Source: an uncultured Bacteroidales bacterium
GTDB lineage: Bacteria > Bacteroidota > Bacteroidia > Bacteroidales > F082
DNA: 37,464 nt
Assembly: GCA_905234765.1 (NCBI GenBank)
Contig: CAJOIF010000044.1
Coordinates: 1-37,464 of the forward strand
Reading direction: 5' to 3'
Every line of letters starts with the position of its first letter. Within the stretch, counting starts at the first letter, position 1. A model generated the notes under the pieces. That model did not search any database. It had not been told where the DNA came from and saw only the letters and a list, made by a program, of their open reading frames with translations. Positions 9,401 through 16,038 of this stretch are shown here, piece after piece. Position numbers and translations under genes: made by a program.

Positions 9401-10486
9401 CATGCTGTTGAACAAGTTGTAGTTCTTGACGGTCTTATGTGTGAGATATTTGGTCCAACAGAAAAAATTACAACTATTTCGCGTAGGGAGATTCTTCGTG
9501 AGCAAGTGTTTGAATCTTTATTTCAAGATAAGATAGACGCAAATCGAAAAGCGGAATTAAGCAAACAGTTAAACGATTTGTTCGTAGGTAAGTCTCAAAT
9601 TACGGTGAACAAACAAATAACATTTGTTGACTTTGATAATGATGAAAGTTCTGTTTATGATCATTATGGAACCGACAGGTTTTCTAATATTAAGATACGG
9701 TTACAGGTTATAGGTCGTAATGATATTCGGTCAATAATCACACAATCTGAGGTTTTTATACAATCTATGCCAGAGGCCGACAATAATAATATAACGGATA
9801 AAGAAAAAGATCCTGTAACACCCCATCCTGATCTTAAAACCGCTCAGATTTCTGACACAGAACCTTTTGAATTAAGCAAGAAAGAACCGCATTTTATTCA
9901 AGAGGAATCTACTACGACAAATGTACAAGTAGATATTAAAGAAGATATAAAAGAAAAAAGTTCACAATTGTATAATTTGTTATATGCTTTTGGCATAAAG
10001 ATTCAAAAAATAGATCCCTCTTTAGTTCTTGAAACAGCACGATTTACCAGATACAAAGTAGAGCCCAAACAAGGGCAAAGTATGCGTGCAATACAAAATA
10101 AAGCACAAGATATTGCAATTCAAATGGAAGCCAATGGGCAGGTTATGGTTAATCATATACCAAATACCCATTATATTTCCATTGATGTTCCTCATGCAAA
10201 ACAATTTAAACCTTTACTTCTATTGGATAGTTTATGTAAATTGAGAAATACAGAAGGCTATCTAAATGTCATACTTGGGCAAAATGCAGAGAATGAAACC
10301 GTAATTGAGGATATAGCAACTATGCCTCATTTACTTGTTGCGGGGACAACAGGCTCTGGAAAGACCGTGTTTCTGTATTCTGTTATAGTGAGTTTGATGG
10401 ACCAATATTCTCCTGATGATATTCAATTCCTTATTGTTGATCCCAAACAAACAGATTTTGCCTTTTTTGAAGAACTGCCTAATTAG
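6446..10486 (+). CDS. DptH-like FtsK/HerA ATPase with PD-(D/E)XK domain, cut by a premature TAG
   Basis: This frame encodes 1346 aa and stops at TAG (10484-10486), but the same frame continues to 11032, so the intact protein would be about 1528 aa. Visible parts in order: a long unassigned N-terminal region; a Lys-rich linker near residues 272-290; a nuclease-like block near 940-990 (LPDLVGI, then EIDLIEVKTH, then HAVEQVVVLD), fitting PD-(D/E)XK; and an FtsK/HerA-type Walker A, AGTTGSGKT, near 1300. The stop falls after the strand FLIVDPKQTDFAFFEELPN, before Walker B. DptH is the large ATPase of DptFGH restriction. The truncated form keeps the putative nuclease but should lack ATP hydrolysis. 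Last gene of the operon. Confidence 0.6.
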   Translation: MANILTKVITDLVNKKAEEQEYGVSIINLPTFDYKYLVENLNKDRTASLFFLGFRLEDQGQIKSCIGGIQGVQYSFDVEKAEESRNSGDENTFRVLIVKHQDTEKISSLRWFPEISLSSVYVKSCDYAIRTLTSSNNVISSFIKALRKKTIRNILGFERVLEYLDGLLDAEPTNLPFVMKENLYLLGLCKDSNIDQGTVTVDSIENSIKRNHAVVERISNLEQAERQSITNYYSEDNGNRDIPRYILQYYKSKDVKLLSKMELIEIENCLKSAKTKPSKTKKNKSKKETSNPSSVAAQCVFDGNEVVINDVLASMEHEIDNRANTDRGGTFEIPVGDSSIQVNVVPTTEKIANDILQEEEYYGEIIYAEVDNPADAIDNESKYNVIKFDGDYLSKVWDRLKKLNQIIPKGETISSNLRCFLDIRNKIFAFRKRLQDAPMFPIIANVKLFSDYLIAYEKLLNSINADFPKIWSIAATNAKEIVSTIMALDYIFVLGEKLSTHAVPTPLNPLYLWKYIRLAEEILDSRDIEEIEDGALSDEDKDFIIRKSEDIPDPLSLMLVPAIVTQDENPIYLPLSGRLGTLPVYSTKRQINQSENGLDTLKNSVIRYVCLYPHSGMMLRLCIIDPPSVETIVSMLKSLDNSKEFSIEGIDLSIYRTKETPSDWLSIDDASLNEGMLGRYKGKKNLNFRFHIYNEAKDYVDIINQIEDNIHILILFDPNEMKVDNALNNRNIHIHPLCVPKVYTYNQLEDCVEIRPSNEGGIFSSYSSIIEKLSEHPSSLSHTSTFFKTPLKETTYKQMLEASDWLIILDQNLRNWDIMLKSSSEKLYYKEDSYRSIGIYSNNCKKIIRGYNELISNLGNFIPAEKGVKNIIESVRDINDDGLLSIVSHASNRIFDHTHGKGNLGLAVAAITYKQKNPNALLVSMDTQLAREWLSNREEGILPDLVGINISPESEGLAEIDLIEVKTHRDNPNSFKITKDNRIEGHAVEQVVVLDGLMCEIFGPTEKITTISRREILREQVFESLFQDKIDANRKAELSKQLNDLFVGKSQITVNKQITFVDFDNDESSVYDHYGTDRFSNIKIRLQVIGRNDIRSIITQSEVFIQSMPEADNNNITDKEKDPVTPHPDLKTAQISDTEPFELSKKEPHFIQEESTTTNVQVDIKEDIKEKSSQLYNLLYAFGIKIQKIDPSLVLETARFTRYKVEPKQGQSMRAIQNKAQDIAIQMEANGQVMVNHIPNTHYISIDVPHAKQFKPLLLLDSLCKLRNTEGYLNVILGQNAENETVIEDIATMPHLLVAGTTGSGKTVFLYSVIVSLMDQYSPDDIQFLIVDPKQTDFAFFEELPN

Positions 10487-11032
10487 TATGGAGATAATGT
10501 TGTCACAGATGCTCAGGAGGCACTCTCATTAATAAACAGTATAAATAATGTGGATAAAGAAGAACGCACGCGTCTTTTGAGGGAATCTAAATGTCGTGAT
10601 ATAATATCATACAATCAAAAGCATCCAGAAAAAAAGATGCGACGATTAGTGGTCATTATAGATGAGTACGCAGACTTAATTGCCGCATCTGACAACAATG
10701 GGAATAGGCAAGAATTTGAGCGAACACTTAACATGTTGGCTCAAAGGGTTCGAAACCTTGGTATACATTTAATAATTGCGACTCAAAGACCGAGTGCAAA
10801 GATTGTTACTGGAAGTATTAAAGCTAACTTTCCTTGCAGAATATCTTTTAGGCTTGCGTCTCATATAGATTCTCTAACAATTCTTGACGAAACAGGAGCA
10901 GAAGAATTACTTGGTCGTGGAGATATGGTTTTGAAAACTGAGAGCAAACAAACAAGAATACAGGGCGTTTTCATTTCTGAGGAAGAGTTGTCAGAATACG
11001 TTTCGAATTATATTCGTAAATATGAGAATTAA
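10487..11032 (+). pseudogene. C-terminal remainder of the DptH-like ATPase, after the in-frame TAG
   Basis: This is the continuation of the upstream gene in the same reading frame, starting YGDNVVTDAQEAL. It holds the rest of an FtsK/HerA motor: Walker B in RRLVVIIDEYADL, sensor region GIHLIIATQRPS, KANFPCRISFRLAS, and the closing GAEELLGRGDMVLK. In FtsK-type ATPases a Leu usually follows the Pro-aromatic/His pair (PHL), and here the TAG occupies that place; TTG to TAG is one base change. Internal GTG and TTG codons could start a separate piece, for example near 10550, but no clear initiation site is visible. The coding pattern is otherwise undamaged, implying a recent lesion or a suppressible codon. 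Confidence 0.6.
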
Positions 11033-11056
11033 TTCCAAGTCCTTTTCATAACACAT

Positions 11057-11176
11057 ATGCTGGATAAGCGAAAGACGGAGGGCTGCCGGATTGAGGAGAA
11101 GAAGCGCAAGATCATATGGCTCAGCGTGGGGCTTGGCCTGGCCGTGGGAGTGGCGATTTATCTTCTTGTAAGATAG
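11057..11176 (+). CDS. Small single-pass membrane protein or gene remnant
   Basis: ATG at 11057 opens 39 codons: a charged N-terminus (MLDKRKTEGCRIEEKKRK) followed by one hydrophobic helix (IIWLSVGLGLAVGVAIYLL) and VR. Its base use is GC-richer than the defence genes that end 25 bases earlier. It could be a real small membrane protein or the tail of a resident gene interrupted when the island arrived. It is not recognised. Confidence 0.35.
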   Translation: MLDKRKTEGCRIEEKKRKIIWLSVGLGLAVGVAIYLLVR

Positions 11177-11186
11177 ATTTTTGACC

Positions 11187-11209
11187 AAAAAAGCCGCATT
11201 CCCTTGCGG
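11187..11209 (-). terminator. Possible leftward intrinsic terminator
   Basis: On the minus strand, CCGCA and TGCGG form a GC-rich 5-bp stem with a 6-base loop, followed by C and a T6 run. No leftward gene that would use it is evident. Confidence 0.3.
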
Positions 11210-11225
11210 ATTCACGGAAAAGTTG

Positions 11226-11233
11226 TATTTTTG
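11226..11233 (+). promoter_or_regulatory. -7 promoter element without an evident coding gene
   Basis: TATTTTTG is a strong Bacteroidota -7 box. The predicted start of transcription falls at about 11240, where a 9-bp stem, GAAACGCAG (11240-11248) with CTGCGTTTC (11270-11278), begins. No matching coding gene follows, so a small RNA is a possibility. Confidence 0.4.
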
Positions 11234-11532
11234 CAGCGTGAAACGCAGATCGGCTTCGGCGTGGATTAACTGCGTTTCCGATAAAACAACCGACGGACGG
11301 GAAATGCCGGATAGCAAGCCCCTTTGTAACTCCGTCGAATACAAACCGTACACATTCCAATTGAGTAAAACAGGAGGTAATGTAGAGTGCGGTTTTCTTT
11401 TTATACCTCAACTTTGTTGCGTTTGCCGTCGGGTTTATTATTGGTAATCAGCGTGAAATGGGTTTGCCAAACCTTGTCCGGGTAGGGCGGGGAGGAATGG
11501 CCGCCGAGCGGGGAAGCGGCAGCAAGGGATGG

Positions 11533-11632
11533 CTAAACGCTTGACTTTCACGGAGGGGCGCTTGCGTTTGACTACGTCGAATGCGAAGCATTTGCCGTTA
11601 GGCACTACCCGACCTGAAAGTCAGGCGTTTAG
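11533..11632. repeat. 100-base inverted repeat
   Basis: The arms 11533-11550 (CTAAACGCTTGACTTTCA) and 11615-11632 are complementary at 17 of 18 positions. The loop is about 64 bases. No coding sequence crosses it. It looks like a dispersed stem-loop element. Confidence 0.55.
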
Positions 11633-11735
11633 ATGTCCGCGGGGAGGTCCGATAGAGGCGGCCTTGATTTTTTCGGTCCATTTTGCATCAAGGCAAAAGG
11701 GACAAGAGCGTGAACGAATCGCGAGGGTGTAGGAG

Positions 11736-11756
11736 ATCGCGGATCAAGTCCGCGAT
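11736..11756. repeat. Short perfect palindrome (REP-like)
   Basis: ATCGCGGA and TCCGCGAT flank the five bases TCAAG. This dyad and its flanks resemble a widespread class of extragenic palindromes in bacterial genomes. Confidence 0.45.
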
Positions 11757-11802
11757 GACGGCAAGGGGGTGGAGAAAAATCCGGCCGTTTCGGTTTTTTC
11801 TG

Positions 11803-11810
11803 TATTTTTG
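11803..11810 (+). promoter_or_regulatory. -7 promoter element for the GH95 gene
   Basis: TATTTTTG lies about 38 bases before the ATG at 11848. A longer open frame starting at 11683 would begin upstream of this box, so it supports the 11848 start. Confidence 0.55.
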
Positions 11811-11847
11811 CCCTGATCGATTTCTCAATAAAGAATCCCCTCATCCC

Positions 11848-14199
11848 ATGAACCGCCTCCTCCACCTCATTATCCCCTTGCTCCTCATCGCAAGCTGCCA
11901 AAAGCAGCCCCCGCAGCCGCAGTGGAACCTCACCCATACCGCCCCCGCCCAGATTTGGGAGGAACGCTTCCCCCTAGGCAACGGCCACCTCGGCATGATG
12001 CCCGACGGCGGAGTGGAGGAGGAGACCATCACGCTGAATGACATCACCCTGTGGTCGGGGGCGCCGAGCGACGACTTGCAATCCCTGCCCGAGATCCAAA
12101 GGCTGTTGAAAGAAGGCAAGAACGACGAGGCCCAACACCTGATGTACGAGACCTTCGTCTGCGGCGGACAAGGCTCGGGCCACGGACAAGGCGCCAAAGT
12201 GCCCTTTGGCTGCTACCAGACCTTGGGCGACATGACCATCACCTACCATTATCCCAACGACGAACCCGTGACAAACTATCAGCGGACGCTGTGCCTCAAC
12301 GACGCCACACACAAGGTTTCCTTCACGAAAGGCGGGCAACATTACGAGCGCGAGGCTTTCATTTCACGTGTCGATGATGTTTGTGTGATAAAAGTTAAGG
12401 TCGTTGAGCTTGTCGAAACGCCGACTTCAAACAGGGGCCCTTCGACAGGCTCAGGGACCCCTCAATTGTTTTCCATCAACCTCTCCCGCCTCGAAAAAGC
12501 CGAAGTCGTCACCGAGGCCGATGCCGTCGTCATGCGCGGCCAGCTGGACAGCAACGTGGAAGGCGTGGAAGGCATGCGCTATTATGCCAAAGCGCAAACG
12601 GTCGCCACAGACAACGAGACGGTCATCTACTTCTGTGCCGCCACCGATTTCATGTGCGCCGACCCCGAGGCCTACGTCAACGAGCACCTGCGAAAGGCCA
12701 TTACAAAAGGCTTCGAGGCCATAAAAAACGACCACCTGAAAGCCCACCACGAGCTGTTCGACCGCGTGGAGCTGGTGATCGGCTCAAAGGATGGTTTTGA
12801 AGGTATGTCATACCGAACGGAGCAGCCCATAGATACACTCCCTCCTTCGTCGGTCGGTATGACATGGGCTGCGAAGAGAGCGTATCTAGGCCTTCAAAAC
12901 CAAACGAAAACCCTGGAGGACCATTGGAAAGACTTCCTCGTCAACGACGACCCTTGGCTGCCGACCTGTTACTTCCACTACGGGCGTTACCTCCTCATCA
13001 GCTCCACCCGCGAGGACCTGCTGCCGCCCAACCTGCAAGGGCTGTGGGCCAACACCATCCAGACCCCTTGGAACGGCGACTACCACCTCAACATCAACGT
13101 GGAGATGAACCACTGGCCCTGCGAGGTGTGCAACCTCTCGGAGCTGCACCTGCCGCTGATCCGTTTCGCCGAAGGGCTGATGCCCTCGGGACAAAAGACG
13201 GCCCGTGACTTTTACGGCGCCCGAGGCTGGACCGCCCATGTGGTCTGCAACCCTTGGGGCTTCACCGCCCCCGGCGAGCACCCATCGTGGGGCGCCACCA
13301 ACACGGGCGGGGCCTGGCTGGCCCTCCACGCCTGGCAGCATTATGTGTTCACGCAGGACACGGCCTTCTTACGTGTGGCCTATCCCCTGATGAAAGAGGC
13401 GGCGCTTTTCTTCCTCGACGCCATGATAGAGGAGCCCGAACATGGCTGGCGCGTCACCGCCCCGACCACCTCGCCCGAGAACGCTTTCTGGCTCGACGAC
13501 AGCACCGCCGTCAGCGTGTGCATGGGCAGCACGATGGACGTGCAGATCGTCAGCGAATTGTATGATGCGGTCTGCCGGTCGGCGGAGATTTTGGGTGTGG
13601 ATGAGGCCTTTTCTGACAGCCTTCGTGTCGCCAAATCTCATTTCCCACCCATGCAGGTCAGCGAGCAGGGCTATTTGCAGGAATGGCTGAAAGACTACAA
13701 GGAAGTCGAACCGCAGCACCGCCATGTGTCGCATCTCTTTGGGCTGTATCCCGGAACGATGCTGACCCCATCCAGGACGCCCGAACTGATGGATGCCTGC
13801 CGCGAGACCCTGCGCCGCCGTGGCGACGAAGGCACGGGCTGGTCGCGGGCATGGAAGATCTGCTTCTGGGCGCGCCTCCATGATGGCGACCATGCCTATC
13901 ATCTTTTGAGGAACCTCCTCGAACCCGCCGTTCGACTTGACGGAAGCCATCGTGCAGGCACCTATCCCAACCTCTTCTGCGCCCATCCGCCTTTCCAGAT
14001 TGACGGCAACTTCGGCGGCACGGCCGGCATCGCCGAGATGCTGCTGCAAAGCCATGATGGGGAGATCGAGTTGCTGCCCGCCCTGCCCTCGGTGTGGAAG
14101 GAAGGTCATTTCAAAGGGCTCTGCGCCCGCGACGGTAAGGTGGTGGAATGCACGTGGAAGGATGGCAAGGTCACGCATTCTGCTGTGACATCGCGTTGA
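11848..14199 (+). CDS. GH95-family alpha-L-fucosidase lipoprotein
   Basis: The 783-aa product starts with a lipoprotein signal ([17 protein letters not shown], lipid-bearing Cys17) and then [26 protein letters not shown], the standard opening of GH95 enzymes. Later blocks fit the same family: [20 protein letters not shown] and NVEMNHWP near 400-420, TTSPENAFW near 540, and [16 protein letters not shown] near 716. From the family these contain the Asn, Glu and Asp residues of the active site. It should remove fucose, or a related L-sugar, from glycans at the cell surface. Two palindromic repeats sit inside the coding region in frame (12399-12459 and 12793-12901), adding [21 protein letters not shown] and a second foreign-looking segment. 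Its 3' end overlaps the convergent MATE gene by 29 bases. Confidence 0.88.
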   Translation: MNRLLHLIIPLLLIASCQKQPPQPQWNLTHTAPAQIWEERFPLGNGHLGMMPDGGVEEETITLNDITLWSGAPSDDLQSLPEIQRLLKEGKNDEAQHLMYETFVCGGQGSGHGQGAKVPFGCYQTLGDMTITYHYPNDEPVTNYQRTLCLNDATHKVSFTKGGQHYEREAFISRVDDVCVIKVKVVELVETPTSNRGPSTGSGTPQLFSINLSRLEKAEVVTEADAVVMRGQLDSNVEGVEGMRYYAKAQTVATDNETVIYFCAATDFMCADPEAYVNEHLRKAITKGFEAIKNDHLKAHHELFDRVELVIGSKDGFEGMSYRTEQPIDTLPPSSVGMTWAAKRAYLGLQNQTKTLEDHWKDFLVNDDPWLPTCYFHYGRYLLISSTREDLLPPNLQGLWANTIQTPWNGDYHLNINVEMNHWPCEVCNLSELHLPLIRFAEGLMPSGQKTARDFYGARGWTAHVVCNPWGFTAPGEHPSWGATNTGGAWLALHAWQHYVFTQDTAFLRVAYPLMKEAALFFLDAMIEEPEHGWRVTAPTTSPENAFWLDDSTAVSVCMGSTMDVQIVSELYDAVCRSAEILGVDEAFSDSLRVAKSHFPPMQVSEQGYLQEWLKDYKEVEPQHRHVSHLFGLYPGTMLTPSRTPELMDACRETLRRRGDEGTGWSRAWKICFWARLHDGDHAYHLLRNLLEPAVRLDGSHRAGTYPNLFCAHPPFQIDGNFGGTAGIAEMLLQSHDGEIELLPALPSVWKEGHFKGLCARDGKVVECTWKDGKVTHSAVTSR
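12399..12459. repeat. Dispersed palindrome inserted in the GH95 coding region
   Basis: Arms 12399-12417 and 12441-12459 are inverted copies with few mismatches; the core of the right arm is TTCGACAGGCTCAGGG. The outer 24 bases (12436-12459) recur exactly, inverted, at 15667-15690. The reading frame stays open through it. Confidence 0.7.
12793..12901. repeat. Second, unrelated palindrome inserted in the GH95 coding region
   Basis: Outer arms GGTTTTGAAGG (12793-12803) and CCTTCAAAACC (12891-12901) match perfectly. Inner arms ATGTCATACCGA (12805-12816) and 12854-12865 also match perfectly. The element encodes about 36 in-frame residues just ahead of the conserved [10 protein letters not shown] block. 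It is related to the intergenic element at 36034-36178. Confidence 0.65.
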
Positions 14200-15538
14200 G
14201 TTTCCTGATGATCCAGATGGCGAACGGCAACGAAGTCAAGAAGGTGCAGGCGTCGGCGACGGCTTGTGCGGCTTCGAGGCCCGTGATGCCAAACAACCAA
14301 GGCATGATGAAGACCGCGGGCAGGAAATACAAGCCCTGTCGGCACATCGAAAGCAGCGTGGCCTGCCAAGTGTAGCCGATGTTTTGGAACAGCATGTTGG
14401 TGGCGGTGCACATGCCCATCAGTGGGAAGGCGACACACTGCCAGCGCAGGGCTTGGCTACCCACGCGGATGAGCTCGGGGTCCTCGCCGCGGAACCACGA
14501 GATCATGTCGGGCGCGAAGATGTAGACGACGGTACCCAGGACGATCAGAAAAACGGTGGACAGCTTGATGCAGAACAGATAACTCTCCTTGACCCTTCCG
14601 AACAGCTTGGCGCCAAAGTTATAGCCGCACACGGGCTGGAAGCCTTGTCCGAACCCGATGACGATGGCGAAGCAGAACATGGTGATGCGCGACACGGCCT
14701 CGTTGCCGGGCAGGGCATAGAACACCGCCATGCGGTTGAGGCTGATGGTGGCCACGACCGATAGGGCCTGTCGCGCCAACGAAGGCAGGCCGCCCCGCGT
14801 GATTTCCTTGTAATAGTATAGGGTGGGCGTGAAATTCTTGAACTTGATGTGGACGTTGCCAGGTCGTGAAGTGCCCCAAAGCAGTACGCACCAGCCGAAG
14901 CATTGGCTCACCGCCGTGGCCAACGAGGCCCCGCTGACGCCCATGTCGAGCACGAAGATGAAGACGGGGTCGAGAATGATGTTGAGGATGGCGCCCGAGG
15001 CGATGCCGATCATGCCGAAACGGGCGTTGCCTTGCAGTCGCAACTGGTTGTTGAGCGTCAGCGACGACATCATGAACGGCGTGGCGATGAGGATGAATCG
15101 CAGGTAGTCGTTGGCATAGGGGAGGATGCTGTCGGTGGCACCCATGGCGCGCGACAAGGGCGAGATGAACAGCAGACAGCTCCAACCCGCCACGGCGCCC
15201 AGAATTAATGGCGTGAAGAATCCCGTGGCGGCCATGCGTCCGGCGTTCTGTCCCTGCTTGGCACCCAAGGCGCGTGAGATGTAGTTGCCCGAGCCATGTC
15301 CGAAGAAGAACCCGCAGGCGTTGATGAAGGCCATGAAGGCGAAGGAGACGCCCACGCCGGCCACGGCTTCGGTGCTCAGATGGCCCACGTAGAACGAGTC
15401 CACCATGTTGTAGATGGTGGTCACGAGCATGCTGATGATGGTGGGCACGGCCAATTTGAGGATCAGCCGCTTGACAGGCTGCTCCGTCATCATCTTATAC
15501 CGCTCGTTGATTTTCCGCTCGTCGTTGATGTTGGACAT
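14171..15538 (-). CDS. MATE-family multidrug/cation antiporter
   Basis: The product is 455 aa and almost wholly made of hydrophobic helices, about 12, in two repeats. The opening [33 protein letters not shown] and the later [13 protein letters not shown] are hallmark MATE segments; the second is typical of the NorM/DinF side of the family. It would export drugs or metabolites in exchange for Na+ or H+. Start: MSNIND at 15538 is preferred to an upstream ATG at 15559, because the latter lies within a few bases of the -7 box. It overlaps the 3' end of the GH95 gene by 29 bases and shares its upstream region with groES, transcribed divergently. Confidence 0.88.
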   Translation of the reverse strand: MSNINDERKINERYKMMTEQPVKRLILKLAVPTIISMLVTTIYNMVDSFYVGHLSTEAVAGVGVSFAFMAFINACGFFFGHGSGNYISRALGAKQGQNAGRMAATGFFTPLILGAVAGWSCLLFISPLSRAMGATDSILPYANDYLRFILIATPFMMSSLTLNNQLRLQGNARFGMIGIASGAILNIILDPVFIFVLDMGVSGASLATAVSQCFGWCVLLWGTSRPGNVHIKFKNFTPTLYYYKEITRGGLPSLARQALSVVATISLNRMAVFYALPGNEAVSRITMFCFAIVIGFGQGFQPVCGYNFGAKLFGRVKESYLFCIKLSTVFLIVLGTVVYIFAPDMISWFRGEDPELIRVGSQALRWQCVAFPLMGMCTATNMLFQNIGYTWQATLLSMCRQGLYFLPAVFIMPWLFGITGLEAAQAVADACTFLTSLPFAIWIIRKLNAMSQQNA

Positions 15539-15556
15539 AATCGCACAATTCAGCCG

Positions 15557-15564
15557 CAAAGATA
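15557..15564 (-). promoter_or_regulatory. -7 promoter element for the MATE gene
   Basis: The minus strand reads TATCTTTG, an exact consensus match, about 19 bases ahead of the start at 15538. Confidence 0.55.
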
Positions 15565-15574
15565 GCCCTTTTTG

Positions 15575-15640
15575 TGTCAGTTTGTCACCTCGACTGACAA
15601 AACCCTGCCATTTTCCACTTTGGCACGAAATGTGACAAAC
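15575..15640 (+). promoter_or_regulatory. Possible groESL control region
   Basis: An inverted repeat TGTCAG (15575-15580) / CTGACA (15594-15599) is followed by TTGGCACG at 15620-15627 and TGTGACAAAC. The TGGCAC box resembles the -24 element of sigma-54 promoters, but the expected TGC at -12 is not matched. No CIRCE element is present. The arrangement is suggestive of heat-shock control only. Confidence 0.3.
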
Positions 15641-15666
15641 TTTCGCCGTCCATTAGAATGGGATGC

Positions 15667-15690
15667 GGTCCCTGAGCCTGTCGAAGGGCC
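15667..15690. repeat. Dispersed repeat copy in the groES leader
   Basis: These 24 bases, containing CCTGAGCCTGTCGAAGGG, are the exact reverse complement of 12436-12459 inside the GH95 gene. Here they lie between the control region and the groES start. Confidence 0.65.
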
Positions 15691-15735
15691 GCTCATTAAT
15701 CGATCAATCAACAATCAACAAATAATCAACACATT

Positions 15736-16014
15736 ATGGCAAAATTAGCAATCAAACCTCTGGCCGACCGCGTGGTCATCGAGCCCGCAGCCGCCGAACA
15801 GAAAACCGCTAGCGGTATCATCATCCCCGACACCGCCAAAGAGAAACCCCAACAAGGTAAAGTAGTCGCCGTGGGTCCCGGCACCAAGGACAACGCCATG
15901 ACCCTGAAGGTCGGCGACAATGTCATCTACGGCAAATACGCCGGCACCGAGTTCCACCTCGACGGCAAAGACTATATGATCATGCGTGAATCTGACGTGA
16001 TCGCAATTATCTAA
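15736..16014 (+). CDS. groES: Co-chaperonin GroES
   Basis: The 92-aa protein has the full GroES pattern: [12 protein letters not shown] at the start, the mobile loop segment [25 protein letters not shown], and the closing [13 protein letters not shown]. It forms the heptameric lid of the GroEL folding chamber in the cytoplasm. The leader has three ATCAACA copies and a dispersed repeat. It is followed 24 bases later by groEL in the same operon. Confidence 0.97.
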   Translation: MAKLAIKPLADRVVIEPAAAEQKTASGIIIPDTAKEKPQQGKVVAVGPGTKDNAMTLKVGDNVIYGKYAGTEFHLDGKDYMIMRESDVIAII

Positions 16015-16038
16015 TGAACAAATAAAACAACAAATACT

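Larger units (their letters stand above)
11177..11802. other. Repeat-rich intergenic region without a convincing gene
   Basis: Open frames here are short, mutually overlapping and resemble nothing I know. What can be seen is a possible leftward terminator (11187-11209), a -7 box with a hairpin right behind it (11226-11278), a 100-base inverted repeat (11533-11632) and a short perfect dyad (11736-11756). Confidence 0.5.

Noticed and set aside
1156..11032. Complete Druantia or complete Dnd system
   Set aside because: DruB-E and the large DruE helicase are absent, as are dndA-E modification genes; only a DruA-type protein and DptFGH-like genes are seen.
15566..15735. CIRCE heat-shock operator before groES
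   Set aside because: The TTAGCACTC / GAGTGCTAA pair is absent.
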